From: Myxococcales bacterium
Lineage (GTDB): Bacteria; Myxococcota; Polyangia; Fen-1088
NCBI GenBank assembly: GCA_003159055.1
Contig: PMLH01000644.1
Span: forward strand, 21,348-27,719
DNA length: 6,372 nucleotides
Direction: 5' to 3'
The notes beneath the pieces are model-generated. The model was given only the letters and a program-made list of their open reading frames with translations, made no database searches and was not told the DNA's origin. Position numbers and translations under genes: made by a program. Below, piece by piece: positions 1-5,392 of this stretch. The first letter of the stretch is position 1; each line of letters opens with the position of its first letter.

Positions 1-856
1 GCCCGCCCGAGGCGATGACCGGCGCGGAAACCAGGTTGCCCTTGATGATGTCGACCAGGGTGGTGCCCACCTTGTCGCGGCCTTTGACGTCGGCGAAGCG
101 GTTGATGTCGTAGAACTCGCCGTCCTCGCCGATGGCGAAGGCGACCCAGGTGTTGCCTACGCGCCCGGCGGGTGGCGTGAACGTGCGCACCAAGGACGAA
201 CCGACGTACACGAAGACCTTGGCGTTGGCAATGTCGGACAGCCTGCGCGATCCGCTGCGATCGCCGTCGCTGAAGTTGTGTAGGGCATAGATGTACTTCA
301 CCCCCGGCTTGCGCTTTTCGATGGTGATGGTTTCGGGGCCATAGCCATCAATGTCGTCCACGTCGAGGTTCGCGTCCTCGCCGCTCTTGGCCGAGAAGTA
401 GACGTGGTTGCCCGGGTAGACCAGGTGCGAATCGATGTCGCGCGGTTCGGCGCCCCAGTTGAGCACGATGCGCAGCCCGTCGAGGGACGTCATCACCGGG
501 CTGATGGCGTAGCTGAGCCCGTCGCAGGGGCACTTCACCACCAGGGTGGAGTACCCTTCCTTCTTCACGATCAAGGTCGTGCTGGGGTCATCCGCGCCGA
601 ACGGGCGCGGGACGGAGATCTTGCCGCTGGTGTCGGTGATCGCGCTGACCGAGCTGTCGCCGGTCTTCTGGAACATGACCTGCGCACCCTCGATGACCTT
701 GTCCTTGATGGTGGCGCTCAGGATCTGCAGCGAGGTCTTGCTGGCATCGGCGGCGGCTGGTCGGTGCGAGACCCCGAGGACCGAAACCGCGACGGCGAGG
801 AGCAGGGGTACCCGGACAAACGAAGAACGTGCGCGAGCATGGATAAGGTTTGGCAT
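1..856 (-). CDS. Secreted DUF2135/YfaP-like protein, 3' end outside the window
   Basis: The reading frame is open from the ATG at 856-854 to the left edge (285 codons, no stop), so the C-terminus is missing. Residues 1-36 look like a Sec signal peptide: Arg-containing start, hydrophobic VPLLLAVAVSVLGV, then RPAAA before Asp37. Residues about 40-125 look like a small beta-sandwich of the carboxypeptidase regulatory-like type (KDKVIEGAQVMFQKTGD, TDTSGKI, KKEGYSTLVVK). Residues about 127-200 match the DUF2135/YfaP pattern: LNWGAEPRDIDSHL, then LDVDDIDGYGPETITI, then YIYALHNFSDGD. The biochemical role of this family is unknown; members are secreted and often accompany VWA or macroglobulin-like proteins. 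The gene lies 46 bp after the stop of the preceding minus-strand gene and is probably in the same operon. The ribosome site is weak (CCGGGG just before ATG), but this is the first ATG in frame and it gives a good signal peptide. The family call is firm; the N-terminal domain call is moderate. Confidence 0.88.
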   Translation of the reverse strand, partial: MPNLIHARARSSFVRVPLLLAVAVSVLGVSHRPAAADASKTSLQILSATIKDKVIEGAQVMFQKTGDSSVSAITDTSGKISVPRPFGADDPSTTLIVKKEGYSTLVVKCPCDGLSYAISPVMTSLDGLRIVLNWGAEPRDIDSHLVYPGNHVYFSAKSGEDANLDVDDIDGYGPETITIEKRKPGVKYIYALHNFSDGDRSGSRRLSDIANAKVFVYVGSSLVRTFTPPAGRVGNTWVAFAIGEDGEFYDINRFADVKGRDKVGTTLVDIIKGNLVSAPVIASGG

Positions 857-902
857 GCCCCGGTTTTCTGCGGAGGCCGCGTCGATGTCAAGTCCGGCTT
901 CC

Positions 903-1298
903 TCACTGGACCCAGACGCCGCTCACTTTGCCGTCTTTCAGAACCAGCCTGATCAGGGACTCGTCCTGTCCGTCGACGACGGAGATCTTCCAAAGGTGCA
1001 CGAAGGCGCTCCGCTGGCGAAGCTGGCCCAGGTACTCGAGCCGATAGCCCTTGCGTAGCGGCGCTGTGTACATGCCGCAGATACCTTCGAATTGCTGTCG
1101 GCTGAACTGCGATTTGAACTGGGCATCCGCCTCCGCAAGGAAGTCCTCGTACGACTGGGCCTTGACGGCCTCGATCATCTTGCCCAGCACGCGTTCCACC
1201 CCGGGCGGAGCGGCCGCGGCCAGGACGGGCTGCGCCGCCGCCACCACAAGACAAAACGCGGCGGTCGCCAGAACGGGGAAGGGTTTGGCTGTGGACAT
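903..1298 (-). CDS. Small secreted protein, paralogue of the sigma factor's extracytoplasmic domain
   Basis: This is a 131-residue protein with a signal peptide (residues 1-27; hydrophobic core VLATAAFCLVVAAA, cleavage near PVLA/AAA), so it should act in the periplasm. The mature part (38-130) aligns without gaps to residues 287-379 of the sigma factor encoded just upstream. Shared positions include Y50 and D52, F61-K62, F70, L81, G84-Y85, L90-G91-x-L93, D109-G110-x-D112, L115-I116 and V126-x-G128. About 25 of 93 positions are identical by my hand count. The overall pattern (an opening helix, xxYxDxxxxA, FK, then a sheet-rich end closing with DGxVxG) resembles small NTF2-like families such as DUF4019/DUF3887, but I cannot confirm membership. 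The start follows the sigma stop by 3 bp and has an AAGGA site 9 nt upstream, so translation is probably coupled. Another ATG at 1305 opens a longer frame with Arg/Pro/Ser-rich shadow composition and no signal peptide. Two cysteines remain after cleavage (C74 only is in the folded part; C16 is in the signal). Function unknown. Confidence 0.87.
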   Translation of the reverse strand: MSTAKPFPVLATAAFCLVVAAAQPVLAAAAPPGVERVLGKMIEAVKAQSYEDFLAEADAQFKSQFSRQQFEGICGMYTAPLRKGYRLEYLGQLRQRSAFVHLWKISVVDGQDESLIRLVLKDGKVSGVWVQ

Positions 1299-1301
1299 GG
1301 T

Positions 1302-2471
1302 TCATTTTCCTTTTGGGTTGGTTTGAGGATCGTCGATCAGAAAACCGGCAACCTGCCAGCCATCCGTCAACATGCTGATCAGGGCATCATCACCGCCGTC
1401 GGCGAATTCGAGGCGGAACAGCCAGAGCTCTCCCTCGCCTCGGTGCAGTCGACCGAGGCGTGTCGGCTGATAGCCTGCCGCCAGACGCTTGCCCAGCGTG
1501 GTGCTGAGCCTGTGAAACATCGCCGGCCGGAGTGCAGCCTTGAAGGACGCTGACCCCTTGGCCACACAGTCGTCGTAGGCGTCGGCCGCAACCGCCTGCA
1601 ACAGCTCCTCAAGCAGAGAGCTCGCGTCGGCTTCGCCTGGTCCGGGCTTGGTCGGCGGCTCGGTCTCGCGCGCCGTTGAGGCGAGCGCCTGAAGGTTGAG
1701 CCGAACCGTTCGCTCCGCGTTCGAGACGGCGCGCCCAGCGGCGGGGACCTCGGCCACAGGGAGAGCCGGGTGCGCGCCTGGGTCGTGGCGAGACAGGGCC
1801 GTGTGCACCATCACGAGCAGGCCGACCGCGAAAACACTGGCCGTGACGATGGTAACTGGGCTGGTGCCCGCGATTCCCTTCCTCACCAGACGAGGACGTG
1901 GATAAACCTTGCCAGGGTTCCAAGGTGCCGGCCCGGTTAGCAAGGGCAGCAGGGCTGCCACCCAATTCTTGCGCATCTGACCGTAGCGGCTGTCCAGGCT
2001 GCGACGAACGCGATCGATGCCTTCCTTGAGCCGCCACCGCACGGTGCCGCCTGGGATGTGCAAATGGCGCGCGATCTCCGCGGATGAAAAGCCATGAAAG
2101 AAGCGAAGCACGAGGGTCTGGCGAAAAGGCTCTTCGAGCGCCGCCACCGCCTCGGCCACGGCGCGATGGATCTGGGCATCACCGATGAGCTCCTCGGGAC
2201 TTGCCACCGTGCCCACGTCCGCCGCCGCGGCCGACTCGCGACGCTCGCGGCGGTCCGAGCTTCGCCAAAAGTCGATCGCCAAATTGCGCGCCACGCGGGC
2301 CAACCAGGGCCGCCCGGCGTTCTCGGCCGGGCGTTGCCAGGCCGATACCAGGGTTTCCTGAACGATGTCCTCGGCCGCGTCCAGATCCTTCACCAGCGCC
2401 ACGGCAAACCTTCGCAGCCATCCCGCGTGAAGCAGGAGGTCTTCCGTGTTGGCTGTGTTGCCGGCCTTCAT
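1302..2471 (-). CDS. ECF-like sigma-70 factor with transmembrane helix and extracytoplasmic domain
   Basis: This 389-residue protein is about twice the usual ECF length. Residues 12-78 form sigma region 2, with DAAEDIVQETLVSAWQ at 31-46 and RPWLARVARNLAIDFWR at 54-70. Residues about 105-158 form region 4, with EEPFRQTLVLRFFHGFSSAE followed by the helix-turn-helix IARHLHIPGGTVRWRLKEG. A basic stretch (167-199) leads to one hydrophobic helix, SPVTIVTASVFAVGLLVMVH (204-223), followed by a Pro/Ala/Glu-rich linker (about 230-283). A C-terminal domain (287-379) is paralogous to the secreted protein encoded next. Positive charges before the helix predict the sigma part in the cytoplasm and the C-terminus in the periplasm. 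The start is well fixed: an in-frame TAG lies one codon upstream and no other Met occurs until residue 166. The ribosome site is poor. ECF factors normally pair with a separate anti-sigma factor and none is seen here, so the membrane anchor and outer domain may take that role (inference). Promoter targets are unknown. Confidence 0.93.
   Translation of the reverse strand: MKAGNTANTEDLLLHAGWLRRFAVALVKDLDAAEDIVQETLVSAWQRPAENAGRPWLARVARNLAIDFWRSSDRRERRESAAAADVGTVASPEELIGDAQIHRAVAEAVAALEEPFRQTLVLRFFHGFSSAEIARHLHIPGGTVRWRLKEGIDRVRRSLDSRYGQMRKNWVAALLPLLTGPAPWNPGKVYPRPRLVRKGIAGTSPVTIVTASVFAVGLLVMVHTALSRHDPGAHPALPVAEVPAAGRAVSNAERTVRLNLQALASTARETEPPTKPGPGEADASSLLEELLQAVAADAYDDCVAKGSASFKAALRPAMFHRLSTTLGKRLAAGYQPTRLGRLHRGEGELWLFRLEFADGGDDALISMLTDGWQVAGFLIDDPQTNPKGK
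1308..1312 (-). promoter_or_regulatory. Ribosome binding site fixing the start of the secreted paralogue
   Basis: On the minus strand AAGGA lies 9 nt before the ATG at 1298-1296, inside the last codons of the sigma gene. It favours the 1298 start over the out-of-frame ATG at 1305, for which the same site would be only 2 nt away. Its placement inside the sigma coding end suggests coupled translation of the two genes. Confidence 0.6.
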
Positions 2472-2501
2472 GACCTAGAGAACGTTGCCGCGGCCCAATG
2501 T

Positions 2502-2601
2502 GTTGGCGCCCTTTGGGGCGGCTGTTGGAATCTTGTCTGTGCTTCGCCGTACACGGAAGGCGATTGTAGTGCCAGCCAACGACAGAAAGGAAGGCGCCAA
2601 C
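2502..2601. repeat. Inverted 9-bp pair GGCGCCAAC
   Basis: GTTGGCGCC at 2502-2510 and GGCGCCAAC at 2593-2601 are perfect inverted copies, each pointing towards the gene on its own side (sigma on the minus strand, VWA on the plus strand). The left copy overlaps a short hairpin (CGCCC at 2507-2511, GGGCG at 2516-2520). Such a pair in a divergent gap could be a shared activator or sigma recognition element, or part of an operator. GGCGCC is itself palindromic, which makes a chance match in GC-rich DNA easier. Confidence 0.4.
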
Positions 2602-2610
2602 GGAGTTGGC
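2596..2610. repeat. Perfect inverted repeat GCCAAC-GGA-GTTGGC
   Basis: A 6-bp perfect inverted repeat with a 3-nt centre lies in the divergent gap, 129 bp before the preferred VWA start. Outside it, GGAAGG at 2589-2594 can pair with CCTTCC at 2625-2630, which would give a larger interrupted stem. There is no T-run, so it is more likely an operator-like or leader structure than a terminator. Confidence 0.4.
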
Positions 2611-2738
2611 AAGCGGAGGTCGTTCCTTCCGATTTTTCTTGGTCATTCCGGCCTTGGCAGTAGGTCCGATTCTTGCCTTGATGCAACCGCAAGACCTCGA
2701 TGAATCCAGGGACCGCCAGCAGAAAGGTCGATAGGCTC

Positions 2739-4817
2739 ATGAAAAACAGGCTTTGTTCCGTCGCATGTTTCGGGACCGCTTTTCTGCTGATGAGTCTCAG
2801 CTGCAAGCGAAGCGACACGATTGGGCAGCTCTGCGATCTGACGGTGGACGCCGGGCCTTCGCAAGGGGTCGTCAACCTGAAGGCCGCCACGTGCCCAACT
2901 GGCCTTTGCCTCAAGGCGGCGCTCAATCCCGAGACGAGTGCCGTCGACCCGCCCACCGGCGCGACCTGCACCGGCGAGTGCAGCAGCGATTCCGACTGCG
3001 ACGGCGAGCTCCGAAACGCCAGCGATGCGCAGGACACGCGCTGCAGGGGCGGCTTCGTCTGCGGGGTGCCGTTCGTGGTTGGCCCGCTCTGCTGCAAGCG
3101 CTATTGCCTGTGCAAGGATTTCTTGGGTGCCAGCGGTGCCCAGATGCCGGTCGCGTGCCAGGGGCCGGATGTGCTCGCCAGCTGCCAGAGCGCGGCCGGG
3201 AGCGCGGTGGTCGCCGGGATCGGTGAAGAAACCGATGTGTACATAAGCGTGTCGCCCGCCCGACAGCTCGACATGGTCTTCATGATCGACAACTCGCCTT
3301 CCATGGCGCCCAAAGTGAACAAGCTCGCGCAACAGTTCCCCAAGCTGCTCGCGGCGCTCAAGGATCCGTCGGACGGACGCTACCCCGACCTCAGGGTCGC
3401 CATCATCGACAGCGACCTCGGCACGGGCGGGGCATACACGAGCGGAGCATGCGGCCCGACCGCCAGCCCCGACGCGAACAAGAGCTTCGGCGACCTCGGC
3501 AACTTCCAAATGCGTGGCGCCGCCGGCTGCGGCGCCAACCCCGATGCGCTCTGGCTCGACTATTATGCCCATGGCAAACCGGCGAGCTACGACCCGACGA
3601 TGGACATCAGCCAGGTCTTCGGATGTTTGGCCGGAAATCTCGGCGCCCTCGGTTGTGGGCAAGAGCATCAGCTGCAGTCCTTGGAATTCGCCCTCGCCGG
3701 ACAGAACCTCCACCAGAACCAGAGCAGCGGATTGCAGAACGCGTTCCTTCGCCCGCAAGCCTACCTGGGCCTGGTCATCCTCAGCGACGAGGATGACTGT
3801 TCCGCGGCGACCAACGATGGGATGTTCGGTGACAAGCCAGAGCTGCGCGGCGAATCGACGAGCCTCCGGTGCGCCACGCGCGCCCACCAGTGCAATGGCG
3901 TGAACCTGACCCAGGTGCCTCCGGGCTATCCCACCGCCGCCAAATTCGAAGCCAACTTTGCCGACTGCGCGGCACGATCCGACGCGTGCCCCAATCCCAC
4001 CGACGGCAGCGCGGCGACCGATACCAGCGGGCCGACGACTTGCAGCCCGCTCAAGGACATCCATCACCTGGCCAACGAGATCAAGGCCCTCAAGGCCAAT
4101 CCGGCCGAGCAGATCGCGGTGATCGGTATCTTCGGATGGCCCCGCGCAGGTGCCGATAGCCGCCCCGACCTGGTGAATGCCAAGTACAAGATCGACCTCG
4201 TGCCCGGCCCAGGCACCGAAGATGTCGACAACCAGCAGGGGCCAATGTGGGACGCCTGGCCGGTTTGTTACGATCCCGACCACCAGCCCAGCGACCCCGA
4301 CACGTTCGATGCCGATGCATGGGGCTGGGGCGCCCGAGGTGGACTACGCCTCTCTGCCTTTATCGACGAATTCGGCGACAACGGCGTCAAGTTCAGCATT
4401 TGCGAACGGGACTTCAGTCGAGCCATGCGGGCGTTCGGCGAAGGACCGTCAGTTCTTCACAACCTCTGCATCGATGCGAAGCTGATGGACGTCGATCCGG
4501 TGAGCCCCGGGCTGCAACCCGACTGTCGCGTGGTCTATCGCGTGCCCCAGACCGATGCCACGACCGGCAAGGTCACATACACCGAATCATTTCAGTCGCT
4601 GCCGATGTGTTCCCCCGGTGCCACGCCGGATACCCTTACCTCCGACTGCTGGCAGCTCGCCATCGACAAGACAAAATGCCCGGTCAATGGACAGCTCATA
4701 AGCGTCGTCCGAACGGCTGCGGAAATAACCAACGGCCCACTGACGGCAGGAACGAAGATCGGAATACAGTGCTGGACTTGCCCTGACTTCACCTCACGTC
4801 CGGGATGCGATGACTGA
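2739..4817 (+). CDS. Cysteine-rich VWA-domain lipoprotein
   Basis: This 692-residue envelope protein starts best at 2739 (MKNRLCSVACFG...), which gives a lipoprotein-like signal ending SLSC with Cys22. The earlier in-frame ATG at 2700 adds 13 polar residues before the signal and has no ribosome site, while AAAGG precedes 2739. Residues 50-150 are very cysteine-rich (for example CTGECSSDSDCDGE at 77-90 and CCKRYCLCKD at 118-127). The VWA domain starts at about 177: LDMVFMIDNSPSM holds the metal-site motif D184-x-S186-x-S188, and LVILSDEDDC (345-354) supplies a later Asp strand. The segment 440-470 (IHHLANEIKALK, then QIAVIGIFGWP) looks like the last helix and strand of the fold. About 35 cysteines in all suggest a disulfide-braced, exported protein. 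Such VWA lipoproteins are frequent in myxobacteria and usually lack a known function; metal-dependent adhesion is the general role of the domain. The gene is divergent from the sigma operon. Confidence 0.9.
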   Translation: MKNRLCSVACFGTAFLLMSLSCKRSDTIGQLCDLTVDAGPSQGVVNLKAATCPTGLCLKAALNPETSAVDPPTGATCTGECSSDSDCDGELRNASDAQDTRCRGGFVCGVPFVVGPLCCKRYCLCKDFLGASGAQMPVACQGPDVLASCQSAAGSAVVAGIGEETDVYISVSPARQLDMVFMIDNSPSMAPKVNKLAQQFPKLLAALKDPSDGRYPDLRVAIIDSDLGTGGAYTSGACGPTASPDANKSFGDLGNFQMRGAAGCGANPDALWLDYYAHGKPASYDPTMDISQVFGCLAGNLGALGCGQEHQLQSLEFALAGQNLHQNQSSGLQNAFLRPQAYLGLVILSDEDDCSAATNDGMFGDKPELRGESTSLRCATRAHQCNGVNLTQVPPGYPTAAKFEANFADCAARSDACPNPTDGSAATDTSGPTTCSPLKDIHHLANEIKALKANPAEQIAVIGIFGWPRAGADSRPDLVNAKYKIDLVPGPGTEDVDNQQGPMWDAWPVCYDPDHQPSDPDTFDADAWGWGARGGLRLSAFIDEFGDNGVKFSICERDFSRAMRAFGEGPSVLHNLCIDAKLMDVDPVSPGLQPDCRVVYRVPQTDATTGKVTYTESFQSLPMCSPGATPDTLTSDCWQLAIDKTKCPVNGQLISVVRTAAEITNGPLTAGTKIGIQCWTCPDFTSRPGCDD

Positions 4818-4865
4818 CGTATGACCGGAGTTGTCCCAACCTGCGGGAGCAGCTACTGTCTGCCC

Positions 4866-5258
4866 ATGCGGCTGTGCCATGCGGTGTGCGGAATATTCAC
4901 CCTTTCCATGGCGTGCAGCTCGGGCTTGAAGGTGAACCCGCCCGGCAGGCCCGACGGAGGCGGCAACGCTGTCACGGATGGGATGGTCCGGGATGGTATT
5001 GCGGCCCCTGATGGGCCGCCGCCGTGCACCGGAACGTTGGTGCTCGGCGGCTTGTTGCCCTTGGCGGGGACCGGGGCCATCCCGACCTCGCTTGCGATGG
5101 CTGACTTGAACGGCGACGGAAAGCTGGATCTCGTCACGGCGAACCACGCTGATCCAGACAAGGGTTCTGGCACAGAGGGGGATCGTGCTGTGGGGATCGG
5201 AGAAAGTACCCTCGGCGCGGGATCGCGGATCGCGCCGGCGCGGGATCGCGCTGGATGA
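4866..5258 (+). pseudogene. Short lipoprotein with a single FG-GAP/VCBS-like repeat, probably truncated
   Basis: From the ATG at 4866 the product is 130 residues: a lipoprotein-like signal ending LSMAC (Cys17), a Gly/Pro/Asp-rich linker (24-54), then a VCBS/FG-GAP-like start at about 57-100. The calcium-loop signature ADLNGDGKLDLVTAN has Asp80, Asn82, Asp84 and Asp88 in the DxNxDGxxD arrangement. Family members normally carry several such repeats forming a propeller. Here the similarity stops near residue 101, and the last 29 residues (from TEGDRAVGIG) are low-complexity Arg/Gly/Ala sequence over a GC-rich tandem repeat. I infer that a deletion or frameshift removed the rest; neither other forward frame restores a recognisable repeat. 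An ATG at 4821 would extend the N-terminus by 15 residues and bury the signal, so it is less likely. The gene is 48 bp after the VWA gene and may share its transcript. It could instead be an intact short protein. Confidence 0.6.
5214..5250. repeat. GC-rich 14-bp direct repeat, 23-bp period
   Basis: GGCGCGGGATCGCG occurs at 5214-5227 and again at 5237-5250. The first copy also pairs as an inverted repeat with CGCGCC at 5231-5236. It lies exactly where the short lipoprotein loses its repeat similarity, so it may mark a deletion junction or a recombination-prone site. No T-run follows, so a classical terminator is unlikely. Confidence 0.5.
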
Positions 5259-5314
5259 AGGCGCTGCAAGAGCGAGCAGACAGGGAGATCGAGCAAGAGC
5301 TTGCGTGGAATGGC

Positions 5315-5348
5315 GGCGTACGCCAGTATCGGCCTCGCGAGTCCGGAC
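5315..5348. promoter_or_regulatory. Cluster of three perfect palindromes upstream of the two-TM protein
   Basis: GGCGTACGCC (5315-5324), CTCGCGAG (5334-5341) and GTCCGGAC (5341-5348) are perfect palindromes packed into 34 bp, 45 bp before the start of the next gene. The surrounding gap 5259-5392 otherwise holds nothing I recognise. TTGCGT at 5301-5306 with CAGTAT 17 nt later is a weak promoter-like pair overlapping the first palindrome. The cluster could be an operator for the 5393-6357 gene pair, but palindromes arise easily in GC-rich DNA. Confidence 0.3.
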
Positions 5349-5378
5349 GGACATCACACGGCTAGGCACGCACGCATT

Positions 5379-5383
5379 GGAGA
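5379..5383 (+). promoter_or_regulatory. Ribosome binding site GGAGA for the gene at 5393
   Basis: GGAGA lies 9 nt before the ATG at 5393, a normal spacing. It supports this start, which also yields a clean signal peptide. Confidence 0.65.
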
Positions 5384-5392
5384 GAAGCAAAC

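Larger units (their letters stand above)
2472..2738. promoter_or_regulatory. Divergent intergenic region between sigma operon and VWA gene
   Basis: This 267-bp gap separates two genes that point away from each other and must hold the promoters for both, unless one is transcribed from further away. I see no convincing gene in it on either strand. No good sigma-70 housekeeping promoter stands out; TTGGCA at 2654-2659 with CTTGAT 17 nt later is a weak match. The gap is instead rich in CCAAC: on the minus strand at 2502-2506, 2524-2528 and 2605-2609, and on the plus strand at 2576-2580 and 2597-2601. One minus-strand copy is followed after 17 nt by CGTT at 2484-2481, close to the sigma ATG. That spacing and an AAC-containing upstream box are reminiscent of ECF promoters, so autoregulation is possible, but no consensus can be assigned. 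Confidence 0.55.

Noticed and set aside
863..891. TTGACA on the minus strand (891-886) as a promoter for the DUF2135 gene
   Set aside because: The box expected 17 nt later reads GAAAAC, not a -10 element, and a start there would leave almost no leader before the ATG at 856.
404..952. 182-residue plus-strand open frame
   Set aside because: It is antisense to the DUF2135 gene and the start of its upstream neighbour, with no recognisable motif.
718..1305. 195-residue minus-strand open frame starting with an ATG that overlaps the sigma stop
   Set aside because: The ATGA overlap is tempting, but the product is Arg/Pro/Ser-rich without a signal peptide. The frame starting at 1298 has a signal peptide, an AAGGA site at 9 nt and clear paralogy to the sigma domain.
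2655..2676. TGGC and TTGC as a sigma-54 promoter upstream of the VWA gene
   Set aside because: The two elements are 17 bp apart between GG and GC; sigma-54 needs about 10.
2643..4283. 546-residue minus-strand open frame
   Set aside because: It is antisense to the VWA gene, has no recognisable domain, and has the Gly/Ala/Arg/Val-rich composition of a mirror frame in GC-rich DNA. The plus strand there has VWA metal motifs and a lipoprotein signal.
4794..5390. 198- and 147-residue minus-strand frames opposite the short lipoprotein
   Set aside because: Composition is shadow-like (Arg/Ser/Pro), with no motifs. The plus strand has the lipoprotein signal and calcium-loop repeat.
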